Positions 56,126 to 64,000 are shown, counted from the first letter of the stretch. The stretch is DNA of 64,000 bases from Pelagimonas sp. (GCA_025210265.1 JAOASD010000036.1:45955-109954), one strand, 5' to 3'. Notes: generated from the sequence alone by a model not told the origin. Translations and numbers: made by a program.

Positions 56126-56568
56126 CCGCTGACCACGTGACTCACCGCTATGCCGATCACAGCCATGCCACCCCTGTCGATGCATTGCACCTGACCTATG
56201 AGGGGCGTTTCCTGCGCCGCAAAGTCCTGCCATTGCAAAGCGGGACGCGCCTTTTGATTGACCTGCCCCAGACCACCTCGCTGGATCATGGCGGGGTTCT
56301 GGTTCTGGAAGGCGGCGGCGAAGTGGCGATCATCGCCGCGCCCGAAGACCTGCTGGAAGTCACCGGCGATCTGACCCGGCTGGCCTGGCATATCGGCAAC
56401 CGCCACATGCCCTGCCAGATCGAAACCGACCGCCTGCTGATCCAGCGCGATCACGTGATCCGGGACATGCTGGAAAAACTGGGCGCGGGGCTGCGCGATG
56501 TGACCGAACCCTTTACCCCCGAAGGCGGGGCCTATAGCCATGGGCGCACCCACAGCCATGACCACTGA
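56122..56568 (+). CDS. ureE: urease accessory protein UreE
   Basis: UreE delivers nickel to the UreDFG complex. The 148 residues start at ATG 56122; the frame is open for 36 codons upstream with no family match. L-R-R-K is near the N terminus. W-H-I-G-N-R-H-M-P, with the conserved nickel-binding His, is in the middle. The tail has several His residues ([10 protein letters not shown]). It overlaps ureF. Confidence 0.93.
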   Translation: MTADHVTHRYADHSHATPVDALHLTYEGRFLRRKVLPLQSGTRLLIDLPQTTSLDHGGVLVLEGGGEVAIIAAPEDLLEVTGDLTRLAWHIGNRHMPCQIETDRLLIQRDHVIRDMLEKLGAGLRDVTEPFTPEGGAYSHGRTHSHDH

Positions 56569-57205
56569 AGCCGCGCTCCTGACCCTCAGCCAGTGGCTGT
56601 CGCCGGCCTATCCGGTCGGGGCCTTCGCCTATAGTCACGGGCTGGAGGCCCTGGCCGACACAGGCCAGGTGCGCGGGACCGAGGATCTGCAACACTGGCT
56701 GGAAGACCTGCTGCGCCATGGTGCCGGGCATAATGATGCCCTGCTGCTGGCCGCAGCCTATCACGCCAAAGACACCACGCAGCTGGTCGATATCGACCAG
56801 ACCGCCCGCGCCTTTTGCGCCTCGCGCGAGCGGCTGTTTGAAACCGACCAGCAGGGCCGCGCCTTTTGCACCATCACCGCCGCTGTCTGGCAGACAGAGC
56901 TGCGCGGGCTGTGTTACCCCGTTGCGCTGGGGCGGGCCGCCGCGCTGGAAAACCTGCCGCTGGACCTGACCCTGATCCTGTATCTGCAGGCCTTCATGGC
57001 CAATCTGGTCTCGGCCGGGCAGCGGCTGCTGCCGGTTGGCCAGACCGCAGGCCAGACCCTGATCCGCGATCTGACCCCGCTGTGCCGCGAGGTTGCCGCC
57101 GCAGCCCGCGCCGGGGATCTGTCGGACCTGTCCTCTTCACTGTTTCTGGGCGACATCGCCTCGATGCGACACGAAACCCAATATTCGAGGATCTTTCGAA
57201 CATGA
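56558..57205 (+). CDS. ureF: urease accessory protein UreF
   Basis: UreF with UreD and UreG forms the activation complex of urease. From ATG 56558 it has 215 residues; an ATG 18 bases upstream would add six residues. Family landmarks are [17 protein letters not shown] near the start and a C-terminal [13 protein letters not shown]. Its TGA overlaps the ureG ATG. Confidence 0.94.
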   Translation: MTTEAALLTLSQWLSPAYPVGAFAYSHGLEALADTGQVRGTEDLQHWLEDLLRHGAGHNDALLLAAAYHAKDTTQLVDIDQTARAFCASRERLFETDQQGRAFCTITAAVWQTELRGLCYPVALGRAAALENLPLDLTLILYLQAFMANLVSAGQRLLPVGQTAGQTLIRDLTPLCREVAAAARAGDLSDLSSSLFLGDIASMRHETQYSRIFRT

Positions 57206-57813
57206 CCAGCCCCAACGGCCCTTTGCGGATCGGCATCGGAGGCCCGGTAGGCGCAGGCAAAACCACGCTGACCGCCACCCTATGCGAAGCCTTCAAGGAC
57301 ACGCATTCCATCGCCGCCATCACCAATGACATCTACACACAAGAAGACGCCGAAGCCCTGATGCGCCTGCAGGTGCTGCCCTCGGATCGGATCCTGGGGG
57401 TCGAAACCGGAGGCTGTCCACACACGGCCATCCGCGAAGATGCTTCGATCAACCTGGCCGCCGTGGCCGAAATGACCGAACGCCATCCCGACCTGGAGAT
57501 CGTCCTGATCGAAAGCGGCGGCGACAATCTGTCCGCCACGTTCAGCCCCGAACTGGCCGACGTGACAATCTATGTGATCGACGTGGCCGCAGGCGAAGAG
57601 ATCCCGCGCAAAGGCGGCCCGGCCATCACCCGGTCCGATCTGCTGGTGATCAACAAAACCGATCTGGCCCCGCATGTGGGGGCCGATCTGTCGGTGATGG
57701 ACCGGGATGCCAAGCGGATGCGGGGCGATCTGCCCACCGTGTTTGCTGCGCTCAAATCCCGGCAGGGCAAAGACGACATCCGCCAGTTCCTGTGTGACAT
57801 CGGTGGGCTTTGA
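57202..57813 (+). CDS. ureG: urease accessory GTPase UreG
   Basis: UreG is the SIMIBI-class GTPase that powers nickel insertion. The 203 residues have the P-loop [10 protein letters not shown] and [11 protein letters not shown]. The nickel-binding C-P-H is in [13 protein letters not shown], and N-K-T-D-L is the base-recognition motif. It starts at ATG 57202, overlapping ureF (ATGA). It is the last gene of the urease operon. Confidence 0.97.
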   Translation: MTSPNGPLRIGIGGPVGAGKTTLTATLCEAFKDTHSIAAITNDIYTQEDAEALMRLQVLPSDRILGVETGGCPHTAIREDASINLAAVAEMTERHPDLEIVLIESGGDNLSATFSPELADVTIYVIDVAAGEEIPRKGGPAITRSDLLVINKTDLAPHVGADLSVMDRDAKRMRGDLPTVFAALKSRQGKDDIRQFLCDIGGL

Positions 57814-57839
57814 GGCGGGCTTTGATCTGTGTGCAAAGC

Positions 57840-57878
57840 GCGGGCCCGACGGCGCTGTGTCCATCGGGCCCGCATTTT
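57840..57878 (+). terminator. intrinsic terminator of the urease operon
   Basis: GCGGGCCCGA pairs perfectly with TCGGGCCCGC across a 14-base loop, then ATTTTAA. It lies 26 bases after the ureG stop. Confidence 0.85.
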
Positions 57879-57933
57879 AAGTTCTGGGCTGGAGGATCCA
57901 ACCGGGATCAAACCAGCAGGATCCCTGGCAGTA

Positions 57934-58353
57934 TCAGACGCTGACCGCTTCTTTTTGCGCGTCGATCATGACACCTGCCAGAATACCATAGGTTTCCACC
58001 CAGGCGGCTTTGACCTCATCGGTGAACGCCTCTCCCAGCCCTTGCCCCAGCGCATAAATCAACGCTTCGCCGACAAAATCGTAATGGGCGGGCTCGACCT
58101 TGTAATCGTTGTGGCGACGCCCCAGATCCTGCACCGCAGGCAGGATTTCATCCAGCTTGGTCAGGCCGTTCACCGCAATGGCGATCATCTGCATCAGTTT
58201 CTTTTTCTGATCCCCCATTTCCTCGGGGAATAGCGGGCGCACCTGAGGCGCGATTTCAAACAGTTTGTCATAGAAAATATCCGCCGCCGGGCCGGAAATG
58301 GCTGCGACTTTCTTAAAGCTGCCCTGTACCAGGGCGATCTGTTCCGGTGTCAT
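57934..58353 (-). CDS. single-domain globin
   Basis: This 139-residue bacterial haemoglobin resembles Vitreoscilla-type or flavohaemoglobin heme domains. The proximal His is His90 in V-E-P-A-H-Y-D-F-V-G-E-A-L. The start at 58353 gives the family-like T-P-E-Q-I-A-L-V-Q-G-S-F. No FAD reductase domain is fused. Such globins often turn over nitric oxide with oxygen, which suits the NsrR-like gene upstream. It is the last gene of the redox module, four bases after the cytochrome gene. Confidence 0.88.
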   Translation of the reverse strand: MTPEQIALVQGSFKKVAAISGPAADIFYDKLFEIAPQVRPLFPEEMGDQKKKLMQMIAIAVNGLTKLDEILPAVQDLGRRHNDYKVEPAHYDFVGEALIYALGQGLGEAFTDEVKAAWVETYGILAGVMIDAQKEAVSV

Positions 58354-58357
58354 CGGT

Positions 58358-58813
58358 CTACTCAGTCCTTTGATTTTGCAGATAGCCAAGCACCAGATCC
58401 GCACCGCCGCTGGCCCAGACCATAAAGGCCACCGCCGCGGCGACATCGTCATCGCTTAGCTCTGGATTGCCACCACGGGCCGGCATTTCGGTATAGGTTT
58501 TGCCGATAAACCCGGTGGTGGCGTTTTCGATCAGAATGGGCAGACCCTGCGCCGCGCGCGGGGTCCATTTTTTGGTGGCGGTGATCTTGGGCGCGCCTGT
58601 GGCCTTGTTCCCGCCGTGACAGCCCATGCAGGTGTCTTCCCAGATCAGACGCCCGCGCTGCAGCATCGGATGCGCGGGCAGGGGCAGACGATCGGCGGTC
58701 ACAAAACCGGACAATCCCCGATCAGACAGGACATCGGCCAGGGTGATCTCTGCCTGCGCAGGATTGGCCACAGCCCCCACCCCCAAAACGGTTCCTAATA
58801 TCACCGCCCGCAT
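58358..58813 (-). CDS. monoheme cytochrome c
   Basis: This 151-residue protein has an N-terminal signal sequence ending after A-Q-A at about residue 21. One heme motif, C-M-G-C-H, is at 62-66. The distal Met is likely that in Y-T-E-M-P-A-R. It resembles small class I cytochromes c5-like. It is placed between the Tll0287-like gene (two bases upstream) and the globin gene and is probably an electron carrier of the module. Confidence 0.85.
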   Translation of the reverse strand: MRAVILGTVLGVGAVANPAQAEITLADVLSDRGLSGFVTADRLPLPAHPMLQRGRLIWEDTCMGCHGGNKATGAPKITATKKWTPRAAQGLPILIENATTGFIGKTYTEMPARGGNPELSDDDVAAAVAFMVWASGGADLVLGYLQNQRTE

Positions 58814-58815
58814 GA

Positions 58816-59385
58816 TCAGCCGTCCATCGGGATACGGATCACGACGCCGCCCATCACGTCACCGCCCTTAAAGTCGGTGCGCGGGGAATCCTTGTGTTCG
58901 TTGTGGCAGGACGAACAGGCTTCGGCGACGGAAATATCCGGGTAAAACGCGGTGAAATAGGTCACGCCGCCCAGCTCTTCTTCGCCATAATAATTTTCAC
59001 CGGGATTTTCGGCCAGATATTCCAGACCGACCTGCTCCAGATCGGTAGACGGCGCGTTCTGTTTGTTGATCGGCCAAAGCGACAGCAGCGAATAGGAAAA
59101 GGCGTCGGTTTCCTCGGCCACCATTTCCGCCCCGAAACGGAACATCTGCGCAGGCAGGACCAGCGCCTTGTCGTCGACAAAATGTTCCGAAGCCTTGATC
59201 ACCTTTTCATCCACCGACAGGCGGTTGACAATCATCCGGGTGTAAACCGTGCGGTCCGAGGACATCACCAGATGCAGCAGGTCCGCAACATCCTGATATT
59301 CCATTTCCGCCATGGCCGACGTGCCGCTGACGGTCATCGCGCCGCACAGCACGGCGGCTTTGATTTTCTTTGCATAGCTGGTCAT
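58816..59385 (-). CDS. Tll0287-like (DUF3365) heme protein
   Basis: This 189-residue protein has a signal sequence ending near residue 26 and one heme motif C-S-S-C-H at 157-161, near the C terminus. The V-Y-T-R-M-I-V-N-R-L segment and the late N-E-H-K-D-S-P-R-T-D-F-K fit the Tll0287-like heme sensor fold. I start at ATG 59385 behind ACAGGAG. It might be a heme redox sensor or an electron-transfer partner. The neighbouring cytochromes favour the latter. Confidence 0.78.
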   Translation of the reverse strand: MTSYAKKIKAAVLCGAMTVSGTSAMAEMEYQDVADLLHLVMSSDRTVYTRMIVNRLSVDEKVIKASEHFVDDKALVLPAQMFRFGAEMVAEETDAFSYSLLSLWPINKQNAPSTDLEQVGLEYLAENPGENYYGEEELGGVTYFTAFYPDISVAEACSSCHNEHKDSPRTDFKGGDVMGGVVIRIPMDG

Positions 59386-59435
59386 AACTGAGTCTCCTGT
59401 TGCGTTATGAGTGGCAGGGCGCGTGGACCGCCGGA

Positions 59436-60902
59436 TCACTGGTTGGCGCCTTGCTCTGGCGGCTCCACGCGTTTCAACGCCCAATCGATGCTGTCGATAT
59501 GGTGCGCGGGTTGGCCCGAAAAATTCGATGAGATCAAAGCCGGATCGGCCAGCGCGTCGATGGCAAAGCCAAGCCCATGGCAGGATTGGCAGACCGGGCG
59601 GATCATCTTTTCATTCGGGCGCAAAGTGTCGTTCTGGTTGTGATTGGTAAGGATCTGTCCTTTCTGTTCGCGTTGCGGCATGTGGCAGGTGGCACAGGTG
59701 ACACCGCTGCCGGGCGCGGCCTCTCCGGCCAGTTCCGCCAGCCAGAGCGCGTGGTGCGGGCTGTCTGTGTAGGCAGTGCTGTGATCATCCGCATGGCAGG
59801 TCAGACAGGCGGTCACGGCGCTGAAATTGCGGTCTTCCTGATGTGGTTTGTGGCAGGATGTGCAGGTGACGTCCTGCCCATGCGCGTCCTCTTGCAGCGG
59901 CACGCGGGCCTCTTGCGTGGTCATAGAGGCCGGGGGGCGCGGGTCGGACAGGTAGGTTTCCAGCGCCGCCACCAGCGCCTCGGGTGGATCAGACCAGCCC
60001 AGTTTTTTCAGGCGCTTGGCCGGATCGCGTGGCTTGGCGATTTTGGCATGGCCCCGCATCCCGTGCCGCCCCAGGGCGAAACTTTTGGCGGCATCCCGGT
60101 GGCAGTCAGAGCAGATCTCCTGATCCGGCTGATCCACCCAGGCGGTCTGTTCCGGGGCGTGGCAGCTTTCGCAGGTGACCTCCGCCGTCGCATGGGCAGA
60201 GCTGGCCCAGTCGTGGTGCAGATCGGCATCGCCCTGGGCCGCCGTGATACTGGCCAGATAGGCTTCGATGTCCTGCGCGGTGTCGGCCCGCGGCGCGCGC
60301 GGCACTGCGGCGACCGGGCGAAGCGGCGTGTCCAGCAGCCAGGGAGCCCCCGCATGTTTGACCAGAAAATCTTCGTATAGGGCGCGGTTGTCGTGATAAT
60401 TATGGCACCCGGCCGAGGCACAGGTTTCAAACCCCAGATCCGCGTGGCTTTCACGGTTTTTGCGCACATCCTGGTCGCCTTCGGAATGGCAGGCGACGCA
60501 GAAATCCCCCTGAAGCGTAACCATCATGGGGTGGGTTTCTTCGGGCATATGTTCGCTGTGGCAGGTGGTACAGAACCGGCCATCCACCTTTTCCCAATAG
60601 GCCGCCATGCGCGGATTGGTGAATTTCTTTTTCGGGTGGCTGTCATCCCCTGCCTTCAATTCGTCTTTGTGGCAGGTCACACAGGTCTTGTTGATTTTCT
60701 TTTTGATCTTTGCCTGCGAGTCAAAAGGCTTGGCCGTGTGGCAGGTCTCGCACGATATTTCCAGCTGATGATGCGCCCCCGCCGTCTGCCCCGGCAACAA
60801 GGCCGTGCGGTCGCCGCCAATATACAACGTGGCCAGAGCCGCGCTGGCGCAAAGCACCGTCAAAAGGCCCCATAACCCCCAAAGAAGAACGCTGCGCGAC
60901 AT
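59436..60902 (-). CDS. undecaheme cytochrome c
   Basis: This 488-residue protein starts with one hydrophobic segment (residues 5-27), either a signal or a membrane anchor. It has eleven heme motifs. Ten are C-x-x-C-H (Cys51, 74, 111, 135, 244, 264, 347, 366, 403, 438), and one is the rare C-A-S-A-G-C-H at 161-167 (C-x4-C-H). Hemes cluster in an N-terminal half (five) and a C-terminal half (six). It lacks the lysine-type heme motif (C-x-x-C-K) of nitrite reductase NrfA. It should face the periplasm and take electrons from the membrane fusion protein upstream. Confidence 0.88.
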   Translation of the reverse strand: MSRSVLLWGLWGLLTVLCASAALATLYIGGDRTALLPGQTAGAHHQLEISCETCHTAKPFDSQAKIKKKINKTCVTCHKDELKAGDDSHPKKKFTNPRMAAYWEKVDGRFCTTCHSEHMPEETHPMMVTLQGDFCVACHSEGDQDVRKNRESHADLGFETCASAGCHNYHDNRALYEDFLVKHAGAPWLLDTPLRPVAAVPRAPRADTAQDIEAYLASITAAQGDADLHHDWASSAHATAEVTCESCHAPEQTAWVDQPDQEICSDCHRDAAKSFALGRHGMRGHAKIAKPRDPAKRLKKLGWSDPPEALVAALETYLSDPRPPASMTTQEARVPLQEDAHGQDVTCTSCHKPHQEDRNFSAVTACLTCHADDHSTAYTDSPHHALWLAELAGEAAPGSGVTCATCHMPQREQKGQILTNHNQNDTLRPNEKMIRPVCQSCHGLGFAIDALADPALISSNFSGQPAHHIDSIDWALKRVEPPEQGANQ

Positions 60903-60914
60903 GCCTATCCCTTT

Positions 60915-62912
60915 TTAATATGCATAGCTGGCAAGAACATGAGTGAGGATCAGAACCGGCAGCGGCCAAACCGCCAGAATATGCAGCCAGGTCGGCAGAC
61001 GCCGCGCCGGTTTGCGCGCTGAACTCAGCCGGCGCGCGCGCAACAGGTGATCGCCCCCGGTCGCCAGGCCTGACACCGCGCCCATCACCAAGGTCAGCGT
61101 GAACAGCACAAACAGCGCCAAGTTCAGATTGCTGCCCGCGCGCAGCCCGGTATGGGCAATCAATCCAAACGCCGCCAGCGCCCCCACCGCCAGATGCACC
61201 ATGCGCCAGCCATCATAGCGGCCCAGCCGGTCCATGAACCGCAGCCGCTTGCGCAGCCCGATCAACAGCGCCGCCAAAGTGGTGCCCAACAGCAAAAAGC
61301 CGCTCCACTGGCGAATGATATTGTCCTGCCAAAGCCAGACCCGCAGGCTGTCCGCGTCAAACCCCTGCGGAAAAGGCACCGGCGGCAACAGTCCCAGCAT
61401 CAGCGTCAAAAGCGCAGCCATAGCGGACAGGGCCAGGATCGGCCGGAACAGGCGCACGGGCTCTGGCGGGGCACCTGCACTGACCAGCTCTTGCAAAAGC
61501 GGCTGACAGCCGCCACAGACATTCCCCGCCCCGGTTGCCACACCCAGCGCCGCCGGGCTGTCCGCCCCCTCTGCAATCGCGGCACGCAGGCGCCCGCAGG
61601 TCACGCCGGTGCAGTTGCAGACCGTGGCCGCATCGGCCATCTGGGACATGTCCTCTTCGCCCTCTGGCCACAGAAATCCGTGACGGCGGAACCGATAGAC
61701 CATCCAGGGATACACGCTGGCCCCCTGCTGTACGGCGCTTTGCACACGACTGGCCTGAGCCCATCCGCCAACGGCAATCGCCCCCACCAGTTTGCCCTGC
61801 TGCACAAAGATCCGGCGATACCCATGCGCATCCTGCCAAATATGGCTTTGGGTTTTCGCGGCCACTTCCAGCTGTTCGATCTCTCCGACCGAAAACACCT
61901 CTGCACCGATGACTTTCAGCTTTGTCGCCGGGGCAGAGGCACGATAGCGCGTGTCCCGCCCCAAAATCTGCGCAACCGCAATATCCGCCTGTTCAAAACC
62001 CGGCCCGACCAAGCCCTGCATGGTTTGTTTATGCTCTGCGCATTCGCCCACCGCATAGATGTAGGGATCTGAGCTGCACATCCGGTCATCCACCGTGATG
62101 CCCCGGCCAAACGCCAAACGCGAAGATTTCGCCAGATCAATATTCGCCCGCACTCCGGTGCAGACAATGACCGTATCACAGGGGATGTGGCTGCCATCGG
62201 CAAGATGGATCGACTCCACCCTGTCCGTGCCCCGGATTTCGGACACCGCAACCCCGGTGCGCACAGCGACACCCAGGGCCTCGATTTCCTGCGCCAAAAG
62301 CGCCCCCGCCGCCGGATCCAGCTGACGCGGCATGATCCGGCTTTCGTGTTCGATGACCGTGACCTGCGACTGACGGCGTTGCATCCCGCGGGCGGCCTCC
62401 AGCCCCAAAAGCCCACCGCCGATCACAACGACCTGCCGCGCCCGGATGCTGCGCGCCAACAGCGCCGACACATCCTCGGCCGAGCGAAAGGTGAACACGC
62501 CAGACAGATCCCGCCCCGTGATCCCCGGCACAAAAGCCCGCGATCCAGTTGCCAGGACAAGTTTGTCATAGGGCCAGACCTGCCCATCCGCGCTGCGCAC
62601 AAACTTCTGGTCCCGGTCGATCTCGGTCGCCCGCAGGCCGGTACGCAGGGTCAGATTGGGATGCGCGACATCAATATCCGGGGAAGAAATTTCGCCAAAC
62701 TGCACATCTCCCGCCAGCAGCGGCGTCAGTTTGACCCGATTATAAGGATCAAACCGTTCAAAAGACAGCAGCACCACCCGCGCCGATTTTGCAGATGCAG
62801 CAAGCGTGGTCGCCACACGTGCCCCCACCGGCCCACCGCCGACCACCACATATCGTGATGCACTGTCAGGGATCAGATCAGGGGCGGAAACATGTGAAAG
62901 TGGCTGGGCCAT
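60915..62912 (-). CDS. FAD/NAD(P)H oxidoreductase fused to BFD [2Fe-2S] and two-heme-b membrane domain
   Basis: This 665-residue fusion begins with a NirB- or rubredoxin-reductase-like dinucleotide domain (V-V-G-G-G-P-V-G near residue 25; second loop V-I-G-G-G-L-L-G near 175). A BFD-like [2Fe-2S] site follows at Cys432, Cys434, Cys466 and Cys469. The last 170 residues hold five hydrophobic helices. His573/His587 and His644/His658 are each spaced H-x13-H, as in two-heme ferric-reductase/NOX-type domains. I infer electron flow from cytoplasmic NAD(P)H to the periplasm. The start has no good ribosome site. Confidence 0.8.
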   Translation of the reverse strand: MAQPLSHVSAPDLIPDSASRYVVVGGGPVGARVATTLAASAKSARVVLLSFERFDPYNRVKLTPLLAGDVQFGEISSPDIDVAHPNLTLRTGLRATEIDRDQKFVRSADGQVWPYDKLVLATGSRAFVPGITGRDLSGVFTFRSAEDVSALLARSIRARQVVVIGGGLLGLEAARGMQRRQSQVTVIEHESRIMPRQLDPAAGALLAQEIEALGVAVRTGVAVSEIRGTDRVESIHLADGSHIPCDTVIVCTGVRANIDLAKSSRLAFGRGITVDDRMCSSDPYIYAVGECAEHKQTMQGLVGPGFEQADIAVAQILGRDTRYRASAPATKLKVIGAEVFSVGEIEQLEVAAKTQSHIWQDAHGYRRIFVQQGKLVGAIAVGGWAQASRVQSAVQQGASVYPWMVYRFRRHGFLWPEGEEDMSQMADAATVCNCTGVTCGRLRAAIAEGADSPAALGVATGAGNVCGGCQPLLQELVSAGAPPEPVRLFRPILALSAMAALLTLMLGLLPPVPFPQGFDADSLRVWLWQDNIIRQWSGFLLLGTTLAALLIGLRKRLRFMDRLGRYDGWRMVHLAVGALAAFGLIAHTGLRAGSNLNLALFVLFTLTLVMGAVSGLATGGDHLLRARRLSSARKPARRLPTWLHILAVWPLPVLILTHVLASYAY

Positions 62913-63214
62913 AGCTTAGCTTTTTCAATATGATAAGGTGACGGCATGGCGAACCCTAAGGACCATCACACCATCCGCCCGCAGGCGCATCGTGGGGATT
63001 TACGTGTCGCGGAACGCTGTGAAGCCTCCGGCAAATGTTGGTCGATTGCGTCACAGGCTTGCAGGAAATGCTGCAGCTGCGAAGTGCCTTTTTGACCAAA
63101 CCCACCGCGCAGGGGAAAGCGCCTAAAATTAATCATTCATCAAGCATGAATGATTAAGAACTACACAATTTACCAAAGCGATTCGGGGGCCATAACAGAC
63201 CAGATCCCGGCATT
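62913..63214. other. control region of the redox module
   Basis: This 302-base gap between the NsrR-like gene and the fusion gene (both on the minus strand) holds no credible gene. It contains a 29-bp inverted repeat at 63129-63157. The base composition is locally AT-rich around it. Confidence 0.6.
63129..63157. promoter_or_regulatory. 29-bp perfect inverted repeat, candidate operator
   Basis: TTAATCATTCAT and ATGAATGATTAA flank CAAGC with no mismatch. It lies 217 bases upstream of the fusion gene and 57 bases after the NsrR-like gene. Arm length and A/T bias fit a dimeric repressor site. Rrf2 proteins bind such imperfect palindromes, so NsrR is the natural candidate. Confidence 0.65.
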
Positions 63215-63664
63215 TCAGGACGATTCGGTCCCGCCCTGCCCTCTATTCTCCGTCAAAACGGCCTTTAACAGATCCGGGCTGGCGTCATGAACATCCTGCA
63301 AAGAATAGGTATCCAGCACCTTGAAGAAACCCGCCTGAGCCTCTCTCAGAATGCAGATCAACCCACAGCCCGCTGCCAGCGGACAGCCGGAACAATCGAC
63401 CATGGGCTGGTTGCCCTCGGTATATCGCAGGATTTCACCAACGGTGATCTCTGCCGGGCTCTGCGCCAGCTGCAATCCACCGCTCCGCCCCCGGACAGAG
63501 CGCAAAATCCCCGCCCGCACCAGATCCGTCGACAGTTTCATAATGTTGCCCTTGGGCAGATCATAGGATCCGACGATTTCGGAAATAGAAACCAGCCTGT
63601 CAGGTTGTGCTGCCAGATACAGGCAAACCCGCAGCGCATAATCGGAATACCGGGACAGTTTCAT
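63215..63664 (-). CDS. nsrR: Rrf2 family regulator, NsrR-like
   Basis: This 149-residue protein has the Rrf2 start L-S-R-Y-S-D-Y-A-L-R-V and a winged helix with R-G-R-S-G-G-L-Q-L-A. Cysteines at 91, 94, 100 and 104 (C-S-G-C-P...C-G-L-I-C) could hold an Fe-S cluster. E. coli NsrR uses Cys91, 96 and 102, so I place it in the NO-sensing NsrR branch with some reserve over the extra Cys. I start at ATG 63664; a GTG 39 bases upstream is in frame. It leads the redox module. Confidence 0.78.
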   Translation of the reverse strand: MKLSRYSDYALRVCLYLAAQPDRLVSISEIVGSYDLPKGNIMKLSTDLVRAGILRSVRGRSGGLQLAQSPAEITVGEILRYTEGNQPMVDCSGCPLAAGCGLICILREAQAGFFKVLDTYSLQDVHDASPDLLKAVLTENRGQGGTESS

Positions 63665-64000
63665 CGCATTCGGGCGTTTCGTGATCCTAATGTGCGAGAC
63701 CACAGCCTAGGCGCTGCGGCCCGCGCTGCCAATGCGAAAACCCCAGAACGGACGATCTTTCCTCCGCATCTGAAGCGTTACGCAATATTCTGACGCATTG
63801 TGCTGGTACGCTTTCTGTTATGCGCGTTGCTTGTTGTTGTATATTTTATTTTTGTGTGCTTTTGCCCTGCAACCGGCGCTGCGCGCGTGCACGCCGGACG
63901 GGCGCAAAGGACGGCTCACATGCGTCATTCCCCTTCAGGACATGAACCCGACGAGATGGAGGCGCTTAGCCATTGATCCTCTGGATCAATTTTTGTGTTA
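63665..64000. other. right-edge intergenic region
   Basis: These 336 bases hold no convincing gene. A 42-codon frame from 63820 is Cys/Arg-rich and looks accidental. An 18-codon frame at 63920-63976 has an AAAGGA site and ends in a hairpin that is followed by T residues. The next gene lies beyond the window. Confidence 0.5.
63972..63996 (+). terminator. hairpin with T tract at the right edge
   Basis: ATTGATCC-TCT-GGATCAAT is followed by TTTTGT. It could be a terminator or an attenuator in the leader of the next gene. The 18-codon frame stops inside its left arm. Confidence 0.5.

Noticed and set aside
63820..63948. A 42-codon frame near the right edge
   Set aside because: Cys/Arg-rich and without a ribosome site. 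It crosses a T-rich stretch and looks accidental.
63973..63989. A TTGAT...ATCAA pair that recalls an FNR site
   Set aside because: The spacer is seven bases and not four, so it does not fit the FNR/Crp consensus.

Overview
The window is GC-rich, densely packed bacterial DNA. It most likely comes from a marine alphaproteobacterium of the Roseobacter group (Rhodobacteraceae). The evidence is the aerobic (CobG/CobN-type) cobalamin cluster with BluB and a BluE-like kinase, the betaine/DMSP-type catabolic genes, the urt-ure urea locus, and the many ATGA stop/start overlaps. No rRNA, tRNA, CRISPR array or insertion sequence was seen.

Positions 1-17322 hold a cobalamin region. A minus-strand operon (DUF1636-cobW-cobN-cobG-cobH-cobI-cobJ) lies behind a well-formed cobalamin riboswitch at about 8786-8985. 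cobK (cut by the left edge), cobO and cobQ are on the plus strand. Then come bluB-cobC-cbiB-bluE on the minus strand and cobU-cobT on the plus strand. A lower-GC DUF4062 gene sits between cobO and cobQ and looks like an insertion. cobS/cobV (cobalamin synthase) and the CobS/CobT chelatase partners are not in the window. glpK and an NnrU-like membrane protein gene follow.

Positions 19700-42541 form a large island for quaternary-ammonium and probably sulfonium betaine catabolism. It carries a class III aminotransferase, two enolase-superfamily enzymes (one with the Lys163/Lys265 pair of 2-epimerases), a DddQ-like cupin (candidate DMSP lyase), an MDR dehydrogenase, two FAD/GcvT-type demethylases, an RpiR regulator, a Rieske N-demethylase of the GbcA/Stc2 type, a GFA protein, two aldehyde dehydrogenases, a carboxymuconolactone decarboxylase-like protein and a BCCT transporter. 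It also has a tightly coupled operon of an M19-like protein, a 554-residue unknown, a DUF3726 protein and an Ldh2-type reductase. My inference is that proline-betaine-like compounds and DMSP are imported, epimerised, demethylated and fed into 2-oxoglutarate.

Positions 42640-57813 hold a LysR gene, a NitT/TauT-type ABC transporter of unknown substrate, the urea transporter urtABCDE, and divergently the urease operon ureDABC-(small ORF)-EFG, closed by a good intrinsic terminator.

Positions 57934-63664 hold the most novel-looking part, a minus-strand redox module. An NsrR-like Rrf2 regulator precedes a 29-bp perfect inverted repeat. Then come a 665-residue fusion (NAD(P)H/FAD oxidoreductase, BFD-type [2Fe-2S], two-heme-b membrane domain), an 11-heme cytochrome c, a Tll0287-like heme protein, a monoheme cytochrome c and a single-domain globin. 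The layout suggests an electron route from NAD(P)H across the membrane to periplasmic multiheme cytochromes, probably tied to nitric oxide or other nitrogen oxides. I do not recognise this system as described. The last 300 bases hold no convincing gene.
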